This document shows positions 35,277-44,644 of a DNA stretch of 64,000 nucleotides, piece after piece. The translations under genes and the position numbers were made by a program. Position 1 is the stretch's first letter. Each line of letters opens with the position of its first letter. The notes under the pieces are model-generated. The model worked only from the letters and a program-made list of their open reading frames with translations. It did no database searches and was not told where the DNA came from. This DNA is from Terrisporobacter vanillatitrophus (lineage in GTDB: Bacteria > Bacillota > Clostridia > Peptostreptococcales > Peptostreptococcaceae): assembly GCF_051148895.1 (NCBI RefSeq), contig NZ_CP154625.1, positions 2,418,001 through 2,482,000 on the forward strand, read 5' to 3'.

Positions 35277-36974
35277 TTACATTAATTTATTTAAAATTTC
35301 ATTTATGCTTTTCTTTATACCAAATACCTTATTATTACAAATAACTTCATCATTACCTTTTACTGCCACATAGAACTTTAGCTTTGGTTCTGTTCCTGAA
35401 GGCCTAATAGCCACCCAAGATTCATCTTCTAATAAGTATTTCAATACGTTAGCCTTTGGTAAATTATCTATTCCCTTGGCAAAATCTTTAACTTCCAAGA
35501 CTTTTTTATTGTTTATGCTTTCTAAATTATTATTTCTAAAGTAAGATATTATCTCACCTATCTTTTCTAATCCTTCTATTCCAGCTAATGTTAAAGATAT
35601 AGTTTCTTCTTTAAAACATCCGTATTTTTTATATAGCTCTTGTAATCCTTCATATAAACTCATACCTTTTGAGTAATAGTATGCAGCCATCTCAGATATT
35701 AATAAAGATGCAACTACTCCGTCTTTATCCCTTGCATGAGTTCCAACTAAGTAACCATAACTTTCTTCATATCCAAATAGATAAGTCTTATCATTTTTCT
35801 CCTCAAAAGATTTTATCTTTTCACCTATAAACTTGAATCCTGTAAGCACATTCATAACTTCCACGTTATTTGCTTTAGCTATATCTGCACCAAATTCAGA
35901 AGTAACTATTGTTTTTATAAGTACAGAATTATCTTTTAATTTATCTTCTTCCTTTTGACCTTCTATTATATAATTAGTTAGCATTCCACCAATTTGATTT
36001 CCTGTAAGAAGTGCATAATCTCCAGAAGTAGTTTTTACGGCCACTCCAACTCTATCACAATCGGGATCTGTTGCTATTACTAAGTTAGCGCCTTCCTTTT
36101 TAGCAAGCTCTATTCCTCTAGTTAATGCTCTTTGATCTTCAGGATTTGGATATTCTATTCCTGCAAAGTTTGGATCTGGCATTTCTTCTTCTTTTACAAT
36201 AAGAACATTTTCAAATCCAACTTCTTCTAATGCTCTTTTTACTGGCACATTTCCTGTTCCACAAAGTGGTGTATAAACTATTTTAAATTCTTTTCCTACT
36301 TTTTTAACTAATTCTTTTCTTATTACTTGTGCTTTAACTGATTCAATGAAATCAGTATCTTGTTTTTCATCTAGAATTATCACTAAATCTTTATTTTCTT
36401 CAGTTAATGTAGGTATTGTTGAGTAGTCTTCTATTGAATTTATTTCTTCAGTTATTGCATTTGATATTTCTGGCATTACTTGTGCTCCATCTTCCCAATA
36501 TACTTTGTATCCATTATATTCTGGTGGGTTGTGGCTAGCAGTTATAACTATACCTGCCATTGCTTTTAAGTTTCTCACTGCGAAAGAAAGCTCTGGCGTA
36601 GTTCTTAAGCTTTTAAATATATACGCTTTTATGTTACATGCTGCTAGTGTATTGGCTACTTCTATGCAAAATTCCCTAGACATAAATCTATTATCATGAG
36701 CTATTACTACTCCTCTTTCTTGTCCTTCTTTAGTAGTATTTTTTAGTATATAATTTGCTAGACCAAAAGTAGCTCTTCTAACAGTATATATGTTTATTCT
36801 GTTTGTTCCTGCTGCAATTACCCCTCTAAGCCCAGCTGTACCAAACTCTAAATCTTTATAGAATCTATCTTCTATTTCTTTTTCGTTATCTTTTAAATTA
36901 ATTAACTCTTCTCTCGTTTTTTCATCAAAGTATTTATTATCTATCCAGCTATTATATTTTCCCCTATATGTCAT
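35277..36974 (-). CDS. pgcA: Phospho-sugar mutase (phosphoglucomutase/phosphomannomutase)
   Basis: 565-residue alpha-D-phosphohexomutase interconverting glucose 1- and 6-phosphate (or mannose phosphates). The active serine loop is ITASHNPPEYNGYKVYWEDGAQ, the metal loop ATDPDCDRVGV, the sugar loop FGYEESYGYLVG, and the phosphate-binding loop RPSGTEPKLKFY. The length matches Gram-positive PgcA, which feeds UDP-glucose for glycolipids and envelope polymers. ATG follows AAAGGAGC. Monocistronic. Confidence 0.94.
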   Translation of the reverse strand: MTYRGKYNSWIDNKYFDEKTREELINLKDNEKEIEDRFYKDLEFGTAGLRGVIAAGTNRINIYTVRRATFGLANYILKNTTKEGQERGVVIAHDNRFMSREFCIEVANTLAACNIKAYIFKSLRTTPELSFAVRNLKAMAGIVITASHNPPEYNGYKVYWEDGAQVMPEISNAITEEINSIEDYSTIPTLTEENKDLVIILDEKQDTDFIESVKAQVIRKELVKKVGKEFKIVYTPLCGTGNVPVKRALEEVGFENVLIVKEEEMPDPNFAGIEYPNPEDQRALTRGIELAKKEGANLVIATDPDCDRVGVAVKTTSGDYALLTGNQIGGMLTNYIIEGQKEEDKLKDNSVLIKTIVTSEFGADIAKANNVEVMNVLTGFKFIGEKIKSFEEKNDKTYLFGYEESYGYLVGTHARDKDGVVASLLISEMAAYYYSKGMSLYEGLQELYKKYGCFKEETISLTLAGIEGLEKIGEIISYFRNNNLESINNKKVLEVKDFAKGIDNLPKANVLKYLLEDESWVAIRPSGTEPKLKFYVAVKGNDEVICNNKVFGIKKSINEILNKLM

Positions 36975-37109
36975 TTAAATTGCTCCTTTACTTTTTACTT
37001 TTTATCCATAGTCATATATGAATAATCATATGTATATTTTATCCTTATTTTTCTATTTAGTAAATATGAACCCTTAATATGTAAAATAATTTTTTCTACA
37101 AAAACTACA

Positions 37110-37147
37110 AAAGTATTAGATCAAGTTCTAACTTGATCTAATACTTT
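37110..37147. terminator. Perfect 18-bp hairpin after the 3D-domain gene
   Basis: Arms AAAGTATTAGATCAAGTT and the exact complement with a two-base spacer, four bases from the stop. The minus-strand T-tract (TTGTAGTTTTTG) is interrupted; still the likely terminator. Confidence 0.7.
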
Positions 37148-37150
37148 AAT

Positions 37151-37984
37151 TTATCCAACAATGTAAATATCTATACTTCTTACTCCCCAATTGTAGCAAG
37201 CTGAAGAACTATTCATAAATATATCTATTCTATTTCCTTTTATTCCACCACCGCAATCTTCTGCTACAAAAGTCATATTAAATTTAGGTATATACACTTT
37301 TGTACCATAAGGTATTATTCTAGGGTCCACTGCAATAGTTCCCCATCTTGGGCGTGTTCCAGTAGCAGTGACACTATCACCACTATAAGCAGTAGCTGAC
37401 ACTACCATTTTATTTCCTTTAACATTAGAAGAACTTTTTTCTGTTGATAAAGTTTGTGATAAATTTACAGAACTAGCTACATAACTTGTTCCTGTTCCTT
37501 TTATAACAACCTTATTAACAGGCTCTTCTCTTATCATTTCCTTATTAACAACTCTAGATACCAATTTACCATCATGATAAATTTCTTCATATACAATTGT
37601 TTTTCTTCCTTCTTTGCCTTCTTGAGCAACTTTGGTAACTCCCTTTGACAAAGATTTATCTTTTTTAACTTCAGTTTTGTATGATATTCTTGAATGCTCA
37701 CTAACAGAGATTTGTTGCACATATGTAATTTTTATATTCATATAATCCTCTAATTTGCTGTGTAAACTAGGATATACAATATCATCTTCATCATAACATA
37801 TATTATTTTCACTTAATAATTCCTTTACAGTCTTACCATAAGAGTTTACAGTTGTTACCTTGCCATTAACTTGTAAAATTATTTGTTCTTTTTTTAGTAA
37901 AAAATATGATGCAAGAAGAACACAAAAAGTTAGAGTTATTAACAAACTTCTAAAAATTATATTATTTTTAAAATTATTTTTCAT
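37151..37984 (-). CDS. DUF348-G5-3D domain cell-wall protein (YabE/Rpf-like)
   Basis: 277 residues. The N-terminal helix (IIFRSLLITLTFCVLLASYFLL) is a membrane anchor or signal. A ubiquitin-like DUF348 repeat follows (VNGKVTTVNSYGKTVKELLSENNI), then a G5 domain (about 95-170) and a C-terminal 3D domain. The 3D domain carries its three aspartates in VSATAYSGDS, TIAVDPRIIPYGTKVYIP and AEDCGGGIKGNRIDIFM. This architecture is shared with Bacillus YabE and stationary-phase wall lytic transglycosylases, so peptidoglycan cleavage is likely. ATG follows AGGGGGAG. Confidence 0.9.
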   Translation of the reverse strand: MKNNFKNNIIFRSLLITLTFCVLLASYFLLKKEQIILQVNGKVTTVNSYGKTVKELLSENNICYDEDDIVYPSLHSKLEDYMNIKITYVQQISVSEHSRISYKTEVKKDKSLSKGVTKVAQEGKEGRKTIVYEEIYHDGKLVSRVVNKEMIREEPVNKVVIKGTGTSYVASSVNLSQTLSTEKSSSNVKGNKMVVSATAYSGDSVTATGTRPRWGTIAVDPRIIPYGTKVYIPKFNMTFVAEDCGGGIKGNRIDIFMNSSSACYNWGVRSIDIYIVG

Positions 37985-38187
37985 TTTTACTCCCCCTATA
38001 AATATTCAATATATAAAACTTAAGTATTTTTAATTTAAAACTTTAAACTGTTTATATATTTATATTTATGAAGATAGTAAAATATGTAACTAATTTGTAA
38101 CTAATATTTAACTTTTAAATTCATTTTTGATAACATTTAGTAACCATCTCAGTCTTAGCTATTAATTTTTTAATATTTTGTAATTAA

Positions 38188-38352
38188 TTATCTTGCATCT
38201 TTAACTATGTTGTAAATTCTAACGTAAGTTTCTCCAACGTCTTCTGCTGATTTAGCTTCTTCCTTTGACACTCTATAATACAATTCTGTTAACTCTATAG
38301 CCACATCCTTTGCATTTCTTTGTGAAGAACCTGTTATTTTTGTTTCTGCCAT
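38188..38352 (-). CDS. Small protein of 54 residues
   Basis: Not recognised by name. ATG follows a perfect AGGAGG at good spacing. The product starts MAETKITGSSQRNAKDVA, continues with a helical charged stretch (ELYYRVSKEEAKSAEDVGET) and ends YNIVKDAR; it is soluble and apparently mostly helical. The strong ribosome site and regular codon use make it a credible gene too short for standard cut-offs. It starts 23 bases after the alpha/beta hydrolase stop on the same strand, so it may be cotranscribed with it. Confidence 0.7.
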   Translation of the reverse strand: MAETKITGSSQRNAKDVAIELTELYYRVSKEEAKSAEDVGETYVRIYNIVKDAR

Positions 38353-38375
38353 TTTTATTTCCTCCTAATCTTTTC

Positions 38376-39332
38376 TTAATAATAACTTTGTTTTTTATTT
38401 TCTATTTTGTCAACTATCCACTTCATTACATCTTCTTTTACTTCTTCTTTGTTAATTTCATTTAATATTTCATGTCTACCACCTTTATACAATATACATC
38501 TTACATCTTCAATTCCTGATTTTTCATATCTAATTTTTAGATTTAATAAGCCTTTTCCATTATTACCAACAGGGTCTTTATCTCCTGAAATTATTAATAT
38601 TGGCAAATCTTTTCTAATTTTTACTATATTTTGTCTATTCTCTATAAATTTAAGTCCTTGTATAAAATCTTCAAAAAAGCCACAAGTACACTTAAAACCA
38701 CACATCGAATCATTTATATATTTGTCTACTTCTTTTTCATCTCTACTTAACCAGTCATAATCTGTTCGGTATGGTTTAAAACCTTTATTATTTGAGCCAA
38801 AAAATAAACTATCAATAAATTCACTAACATATTTTCTTCCTTTAATCTTACAAGTAGATTTTACGATTATGTTTGCTAAATTTAGCTTTCCACCAAAGTC
38901 TCCATTTGATCCAGAAAGTATAAGTCCGTCAATTTCATCTCCGTATTTTATAGCATAATTTTGAGATGCAAAAGACCCCATACTATGACCAAATAATATT
39001 AACGGTACATCTTTATTTTCTTCTTTTATTATTTCTGTTAAAGTGTGTATATCATCTACTAAACAATCAAATCCATTTTCATTTGCTAAATAACCTGCAT
39101 TTTTTAAATTTTTTGCTGTTTTACCATGTCCTCTATGGTCATTTACATAAACATGATATCCATTATCCGTTAATAGTTTGGCAAAACTTTCATATCTTTT
39201 TCCATGCTCTGCCATACCATGTGATATTTGTACTACACCTTTAACAGTTACGTTTTCATCACATTCAAACTTATATGTATATATATGTTTATTATCTATT
39301 TTAGAAGTAAAATAAAAATTACTACATATCAT
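38376..39332 (-). CDS. Alpha/beta hydrolase (monoacylglycerol lipase-like)
   Basis: 318-residue serine hydrolase of the S33/monoacylglycerol-lipase group. The nucleophile elbow is FGHSMGSFA, the oxyanion region HGMAEHGKRYESFAKLL is preceded by VVQISHG, the RGHGK loop is present, the acid is in ISGDKDPVG and the histidine in YKGGRHEILNE. The frame is open upstream to 39419, but ATG 39332 after AAAGGGTG is the true start because the upstream part overlaps a terminator hairpin. Substrate not known; lysophospholipid or acylglycerol cleavage is typical. Confidence 0.87.
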   Translation of the reverse strand: MICSNFYFTSKIDNKHIYTYKFECDENVTVKGVVQISHGMAEHGKRYESFAKLLTDNGYHVYVNDHRGHGKTAKNLKNAGYLANENGFDCLVDDIHTLTEIIKEENKDVPLILFGHSMGSFASQNYAIKYGDEIDGLILSGSNGDFGGKLNLANIIVKSTCKIKGRKYVSEFIDSLFFGSNNKGFKPYRTDYDWLSRDEKEVDKYINDSMCGFKCTCGFFEDFIQGLKFIENRQNIVKIRKDLPILIISGDKDPVGNNGKGLLNLKIRYEKSGIEDVRCILYKGGRHEILNEINKEEVKEDVMKWIVDKIENKKQSYY

Positions 39333-39401
39333 AGTTTTCACCCTTTCAATTAGTCTCCTAATATAAGTATAACAAATTTTTAACATATTGTATTTATCTA
39401 C

Positions 39402-39431
39402 AAAAAAATAGCACGACATTTACTCGTGCTA
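39402..39431 (-). terminator. Terminator upstream of the hydrolase gene
   Basis: Minus strand TAGCACGA, loop, TCGTGCTA followed by T7. It lies 70 bases before the hydrolase ATG, so it ends some transcript from the gene-poor region upstream or attenuates the hydrolase. Confidence 0.7.
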
Positions 39432-40042
39432 GGGTGGGTTAAATTACTTAAGCTAATTTTTAATTTAATATTTAATTAACTATCTATATAATTAAATATT
39501 ATAATAATCTTTTTTATAAATCAATTATATATCTTAAAGAACAATTCTCTTTTGGAATAATGAGATAAAATTTTATAGTAATATACTTCTTAAAGTCCAA
39601 TATTAATTCCATAAAATTTCACAAATTCAATATTAATATAATATTTCTAATAAAAAAAATCATTTTAAAACCCCCATTTTAAAATGACTTTTTGAAAAGA
39701 ATAAATTTAATTATTACAAAATCCGCACACAATTTCCCCAAAAAAGATTTTCCCTTCCCATAGGCAAACCTTTTCAACCAATTACTCAAAGTTTAAATTT
39801 AATATACCCAAACTTTCAATTGTAATAAAAATTTTCGTTTTTCTATTACAAATATTATTATAAAACATTTTTCTAATAAAAGCTAATATTTTTTTCTTAT
39901 TTTAGAATAATTTTTTTTATTTCCGTAGAAATTTACTTTTAATTTATATATGATTTTTTTATTTGATCTTATTAATAAGTTATTAAATTAACAATTTTCA
40001 ATATATATTTACTTTTATATGTATTATTTCTAATAATATCAC
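39432..40042. other. Gene-poor 600-base region with a strong hairpin
   Basis: No open frame with a ribosome site. A TCATTTTAAAA/TTTTAAAATGA hairpin (39660-39687) has loop CCCCCA on the plus strand and T8 after it on the minus strand. Next to it, 39731-39775 is unusually C-rich on the plus strand (G-rich on the minus) and can fold AAAAGGTTT against AAATCTTTT on the minus strand. A minus-strand small RNA ending at 39652 is possible; I found no convincing promoter. Confidence 0.35.
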
Positions 40043-40074
40043 AAAAATAAAGATACATTGGTATCTTTATTTTT
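40043..40074. terminator. Terminator of the Bfd-like gene
   Basis: AAAAATAAAGATAC and its complement with a four-base loop, directly after the stop; symmetrical A and T runs make it bidirectional. Confidence 0.85.
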
Positions 40075-40079
40075 ATAAA

Positions 40080-40262
40080 TTATTTTTTTATTTTATTTTT
40101 TATTATATCTTCCACATAAGATTTGCATCTTCCGCATCCTTTTGTCACCTTGGTTTCATCTACAACCTTTTCAAAACTATCGGCTCCATTTTTTATACTA
40201 TCTTCTATTTTTTCAAAAGATACTTTTCTACAATTACATACGTTTTTATTTAAACTTTCCAT
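40080..40262 (-). CDS. Bacterioferritin-associated ferredoxin-like [2Fe-2S] protein
   Basis: 60 residues with the four cysteines of the BFD domain, CNC near residue 9 and CGRC near residue 43, and the helical KVSFEKIEDSIKNGADSFEKVVDET between them. Such proteins bind a [2Fe-2S] cluster and take part in iron release or as domains of larger redox enzymes. ATG 40262 follows GGAGGTC; the longer frame to 40280 would bury that site. No ferritin gene is nearby. Confidence 0.85.
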   Translation of the reverse strand: MESLNKNVCNCRKVSFEKIEDSIKNGADSFEKVVDETKVTKGCGRCKSYVEDIIKNKIKK

Positions 40263-40455
40263 ATTTGACCTCCAATACATTATGACTAATTCTATTTTTA
40301 TATTATTCTAATATATTTATTCCCCATATATCTAAGTGCAAACAAGCAAATTTCATCAAATTTTAAGAACTATATATTTAAATTTATGGAATTATTATTA
40401 TTATAAGATTATAATATATTGAAATAACTTAATTTTCATATAGAAAGGGGAACTT

Positions 40456-41565
40456 ATGAGCAAATCAAAAGTATATTATACTAATCTAAGAACAGACTTT
40501 AAAAATAATTTATTAGACAAATTACAAATACTAGTTACAAAAGCTGGCATAAATGGCATTGATTTTGAAAACAAGTATACTGCCATAAAAATTCACTTTG
40601 GAGAACCAGGAAATTTAGCTTACTTAAGACCTAATTTTTCTAAAGTTATTGTGGATTTAATAAAAACAAAAAATGGTAAAGTATTCTTAACAGACTGCAA
40701 TACTCTTTATGTTGGTGGTAGAAAAAACGGCCTTGAGCATTTAGATTCAGCTTACACAAATGGTTATAATCCATTTACTACAGGTTGTCATATAATAATT
40801 GCTGATGGAATAAAAGGCACAGATGAGGCTCTTGTCCCTGTTGAAGGTGGACAATATGTTAAAGAAGCTAAAATAGGGCAGGCTATAATGGATGCTGATA
40901 TCTTCATATCAATGAATCATTTTAAGGGACATGAATCTACAGGTTTTGGTGGAGCATTAAAAAATATAGGTATGGGGTGTGGATCTCGTGCTGGTAAAAT
41001 GGAAATGCATAGTAGCGGAAAACCTTTTGTAAAGGCTAAAAAATGTGTTGGATGTAGAGCATGCGCAAAAAATTGCGCTCACAATGCTATTTCATTTGAA
41101 GAAAACAAAAAAGCTTCTATTGACCATAATAAGTGTGTTGGATGTGGAAGATGTATTGGATCATGTAATTATGATGCTGTAAATTCACCTACTGATGAAT
41201 CCAATGATATACTGAATAAAAAAATAGCAGAATATTCTAAAGCGGTGTTACAAGGTAGACCTCATTTTCATATAAGCTTTGTTATAGATGTTTCTCCAAA
41301 CTGTGATTGTCATAGAGAAAATGATTTGCCTATCATTCCAGATGTGGGTATTTTTGCTTCATTTGATCCTGTTGCTTTAGATATGGCTTGTGTAGATGCT
41401 TGCAACAAACAAAGTGTAATACATGGTAGTTATTTAGATGAGCAAAAGCATCATTGTCATGACCACTTTATAAATACTCATCCTGAAACAAATTGGGAAG
41501 TTTGTATTGATCATAGTGTTAAACTTGGTATTGGAAGCAAGGAATATGAATTAATTGAAGTATAA
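40456..41565 (+). CDS. DUF362 protein with two [4Fe-4S] ferredoxin motifs
   Basis: 369 residues. An N-terminal DUF362 domain (KIHFGEPGNLAYLRP, SMNHFKGHESTGFGGALKNIGMGCGSR) is followed by a ferredoxin domain at about 195-240 with CVGCRACAKNCAHNAI and CVGCGRCIGSCNYDAV, then the DUF362 C-terminal part (FASFDPVALDMACVDACNK). Widespread in anaerobes; an electron-transfer or metal-centre role is presumed but unproven. ATG follows AAAGGGG. Monocistronic; its terminator is the landing site of IS256 copy 2. Confidence 0.88.
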   Translation: MSKSKVYYTNLRTDFKNNLLDKLQILVTKAGINGIDFENKYTAIKIHFGEPGNLAYLRPNFSKVIVDLIKTKNGKVFLTDCNTLYVGGRKNGLEHLDSAYTNGYNPFTTGCHIIIADGIKGTDEALVPVEGGQYVKEAKIGQAIMDADIFISMNHFKGHESTGFGGALKNIGMGCGSRAGKMEMHSSGKPFVKAKKCVGCRACAKNCAHNAISFEENKKASIDHNKCVGCGRCIGSCNYDAVNSPTDESNDILNKKIAEYSKAVLQGRPHFHISFVIDVSPNCDCHRENDLPIIPDVGIFASFDPVALDMACVDACNKQSVIHGSYLDEQKHHCHDHFINTHPETNWEVCIDHSVKLGIGSKEYELIEV

Positions 41566-41578
41566 AATTTAAATACAT

Positions 41579-41632
41579 AAAGAGTAGTAACCTTACATTG
41601 TAATTTATTCAATAAAAGTTACTACTCTTTTT
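41579..41632 (+). terminator. Terminator of the DUF362 gene, abutted by IS256
   Basis: AAAGAGTAGTAAC (41579-41591) pairs exactly with GTTACTACTCTTT (41618-41630), followed by TT and then the IS. The duplicated target CTCTTTTT spans the 3' stem foot and T-tract. Confidence 0.85.
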
Positions 41633-43151
41633 GAGAATGTCTATAGATTTGTGTAAATAGACTTATTTATTAATTGATATTACTGGAAATTACTTATTCC
41701 AGTAATATTTTTTTATTTGATTGGAATACTAATAATGGTATTTTATACATTTTTATTATGTGTCTAATTTAGGACAATATACACTAAATTTACCATTTTC
41801 AAAAAAATTTTAGATTGTATATTTTTTAGGAATTCTATCTTCAAATCTAATTGTTAGCTGCGCTAAAGTGGTAGCCCAATTTTGATTTGGAGATGTCCAT
41901 TTTTCTATGATTTTCATAGTAGAAAGATACAGAGATTTTCTTAGTGACTCATCTGTAGGAAATACAGTTCTAACCTTTGTATATTTTCTTAGCTGTCTAT
42001 TAAAACCTTCTAGTGAGTTTGTAGTATATATGATTCTTCTAATATCTTCAGAAAAATCGAAAAACGTTGCTAAATTAGGCCAATTATTATACCAAGAATC
42101 TATTACAACTGAATACTTGTTATACCATTTATCTTTTAAAATATCTAAATTTGCAAGCGCAGTTTCTTCATTGAATGCTCTATACACATTCTTTAAATCT
42201 TTCATAAATTCCTTTTGATCTTTTGATGCTATATATTTTAATGAATTTCTAATTTGATGTACTATGCAAGTTTGTATATTCACATCTGGATATACAGTTT
42301 TTATTGCTTCTGGAAGGCCTTTTAAACCATCCATGCAAGCTATTAATATATCATTTAAACCTCTATTTTTTAAATCATTACATACTGATAGCCAGAACTT
42401 TGCCCCTTCAGATTCACCTATCCAAATACCTAATATATCTTTTTTTCCTTTCATATCTAAGGCCATACAAATGTATGCAGCTTTAGATACTATTTTATTA
42501 TCATCTCTTACTTTAAAATGCATAGCATCCATATATACTATAGGATAAATTTCATCAAGTGTTCTACTTTGCCATTCGGCGGCAGCCTCAACAACCTTAT
42601 CTGTTATCTTAGAAATCATTGAAGGTGATACATCTATACCATATAGCTCTTCCATTTCAGATTGAATATCTCTCACACTCATTCCACAAGCATAAAGACC
42701 TATTATCTTTTTATCTAATTCATTACATACTGTTTCATATTTCTTAACAACCTTCGGTTCAAATTCTGATTTTCTATCTCTTGGAACATCTAATCCAATA
42801 TCACCAAAACTACTACTTATTGTCTTTGAACTATATCCATTTCGATAATTTGTATCATTATTATCAGATCTTTCATATTTCTCTCTACCTAGATGTTCTT
42901 CCATTTCAGCCTCTAAAAGTTGTTGCATTACATCCTTGAATAGTTTTTGCATCAATCCATTTTTTCCAACGATGTCTTCCATTGTCTTACATTTTTTCAC
43001 CTCTGCTTGATAATCAATATCTGGAATAATTATATCTTTCATTTTACAAACCTCCATAAATTTTAATATGAATATTATTCCAAACTTACCAATTTTAAAT
43101 ACTAAAAAAGTGTAGGTAAGTTTGTTTTTACACAAACCTATCTACACTCCC
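41633..43151 (-). mobile_element. IS256-family insertion sequence, copy 2
   Basis: 1519 bp, same ends and length as copy 1 and apparently identical inside. The flanks are CTCTTTTT (41625-41632) and CTCTTTTA (43152-43159), matching at seven of eight bases, so the duplication has one later change. Confidence 0.95.
41810..43042 (-). CDS. IS256-family transposase, copy 2
   Basis: 410 residues, same translation as the transposase at 17632-18864, with the intact D, D, E residues described there. ATG 43042 follows GGAGG. Two intact identical copies 24 kb apart in the same orientation are a substrate for homologous deletion of everything between them, including gap, leu and hom. Confidence 0.95.
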   Translation of the reverse strand: MKDIIIPDIDYQAEVKKCKTMEDIVGKNGLMQKLFKDVMQQLLEAEMEEHLGREKYERSDNNDTNYRNGYSSKTISSSFGDIGLDVPRDRKSEFEPKVVKKYETVCNELDKKIIGLYACGMSVRDIQSEMEELYGIDVSPSMISKITDKVVEAAAEWQSRTLDEIYPIVYMDAMHFKVRDDNKIVSKAAYICMALDMKGKKDILGIWIGESEGAKFWLSVCNDLKNRGLNDILIACMDGLKGLPEAIKTVYPDVNIQTCIVHQIRNSLKYIASKDQKEFMKDLKNVYRAFNEETALANLDILKDKWYNKYSVVIDSWYNNWPNLATFFDFSEDIRRIIYTTNSLEGFNRQLRKYTKVRTVFPTDESLRKSLYLSTMKIIEKWTSPNQNWATTLAQLTIRFEDRIPKKYTI

Positions 43152-43223
43152 CTCTTTTATATAAAGCATATTAATAAACCTTATACAAAATCTAATTTTA
43201 ATATTTTGGTCTTTTATTTTTAT

Positions 43224-43979
43224 TTACTTTATCATACTAAATATATAGTCAAATTTCTTATTACTTAAAATTTCATGAGTTATAAATTTGCCATTATAAT
43301 ATAAACTATATGTGGTGAAGGGAGTTGGAGAATTTTGTGCTTGAACTTTATTTTCATATCTAACAATATGTAAATCTATATCTTTTACCTTTGCATAATC
43401 CTTTATCATAGAAACATATTTAGAAGTAAAAGGGCATTGGTGTGAATAATACAAAACAAATCCTGTTTCATTAATTGATTCTTCTTTTACTGTGTTTTTA
43501 AATCTAGGTATAAATTCATTCTCTTCAAAAGGCAAATACAACAATTCAAAATAAGGTTTTGCAGTATCAGCTACTGAAAACCCCTTATTTATAAAATATT
43601 TTTTATCAGATAAAAATGGTTTCTTTTTATCTGAGGATAATACTATTAATCCTTTCTTTCCTTTTCCTTTACTGTCTTTTATACATTCTTCTAGTAACTT
43701 ACTACCTATACCTTGTCCTTTATATTTTCCCGACACCCAAAAACAATTTATAAACATGTAATTATCTGCAATAATCGGACACCAAGCATTTTCAGCCGGT
43801 ATATATTCAATAAAAACTTTGCCTCTAACATCACCTTTTTTAAATACTATATTGTCTTTTAATCTATTTTTAAGCCAAGTTTTTTTTGATGAAACTTGAC
43901 ACTCTCCTTTTTTATCAGAAATGGCACAACATATATGTTCTTTGTCTATATTTTCCAAGTTTATATCTATGAAATCCAA
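43224..43979 (-). CDS. GNAT N-acetyltransferase with YoaP-like C-terminal domain
   Basis: 251 residues. The N-terminal GNAT fold has the acetyl-CoA loop VSGKYKGQGIGSKLLEECIKDS. The C-terminal third, beginning near FVLYYSHQCPFTSKYV, is a thioredoxin-like YoaP domain with a single Cys-Pro. The acceptor substrate is unknown. The start is TTG at 43979, eight bases after AAGGAGG; no ATG is better. Last gene of a three-gene operon with a GyrI-like protein and a YafY regulator. IS256 copy 2 lies 72 bases downstream. Confidence 0.85.
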   Translation of the reverse strand: MDFIDINLENIDKEHICCAISDKKGECQVSSKKTWLKNRLKDNIVFKKGDVRGKVFIEYIPAENAWCPIIADNYMFINCFWVSGKYKGQGIGSKLLEECIKDSKGKGKKGLIVLSSDKKKPFLSDKKYFINKGFSVADTAKPYFELLYLPFEENEFIPRFKNTVKEESINETGFVLYYSHQCPFTSKYVSMIKDYAKVKDIDLHIVRYENKVQAQNSPTPFTTYSLYYNGKFITHEILSNKKFDYIFSMIK

Positions 43980-43992
43980 TTTGAATACCTCC

Positions 43993-44616
43993 TTAATTAG
44001 CTTCTACCATATACCTCAAAACTGTTTTAAGCTTTTCTGGTGAGGTTTTTCTAAAGTCAGAAATGTAAATTTCTCTATGGTTTTTATTTTTTATTGATAA
44101 CTTATTATCATGACAAAATTCTTTCATAATTTCAAAGGTTTTATATTCCTCATCAAAAGACCCTATATGCATCATTTGAACGCACATACCTTCATCTATA
44201 TACTCAAATTCTATTTCATCTAAGTACTTATTAAATTTTTTCTTCTTAGTCATATCTAATGCCAAATCAAAAAGTTCTTTAGTCACAAAATCAGGTTGTC
44301 TAATCATTATTTTATAAACTAAATTATTTTTATCAAGTATATCTTTTTTCTTACCTTCTTCGTCTAAACCCCAAATTCCTTCTAATGGATATACAGTGTA
44401 ATCAAAGTACCCATCTGGAGTTATACTTTTTTTAGGCATCATTTTGATTGTATAAGCTATTGAATATAATGCTCCTACCTTTTCAGAAAACTCCTCACCG
44501 TTTGGATTTCCACTTCCTCTTATTTGTATAAATTTAAATTTTTCAATGTTTACAATTTCAGGTTTTGCTTTTGGCAAGTAATATTGCTTTTCTTTTTTTC
44601 TCCATTCATATTTCAT
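43993..44616 (-). CDS. GyrI-like small-molecule-binding domain protein
   Basis: 207 residues of the stand-alone GyrI-like/SOUL-type family: FKFIQIRGSGNPNGEEFSEKVGALYSIAYTIK near the start, and YTVYPLEGIWGL and IDEGMCVQMMHIGSFDEEYKTFEIMKEF later. Such domains bind or hydrolyse hydrophobic compounds and accompany effector-sensing regulators. ATG follows AAGGAAG. It lies 28 bases after the YafY gene and 13 before the GNAT gene, so the three act together, perhaps in resistance or detoxification (inference). Confidence 0.85.
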   Translation of the reverse strand: MKYEWRKKEKQYYLPKAKPEIVNIEKFKFIQIRGSGNPNGEEFSEKVGALYSIAYTIKMMPKKSITPDGYFDYTVYPLEGIWGLDEEGKKKDILDKNNLVYKIMIRQPDFVTKELFDLALDMTKKKKFNKYLDEIEFEYIDEGMCVQMMHIGSFDEEYKTFEIMKEFCHDNKLSIKNKNHREIYISDFRKTSPEKLKTVLRYMVEAN

Positions 44617-44644
44617 AACAAATCTTCCTTTTTCTTAAATTATA

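Noticed and set aside
39721..39775. 6S RNA or c-di-GMP riboswitch in the C-rich block
   Set aside because: A GGCAAACC string on the plus strand recalls c-di-GMP-I, but the GAAA tetraloop receptor and GGACGCAAAG parts are missing; 6S hallmarks also absent.
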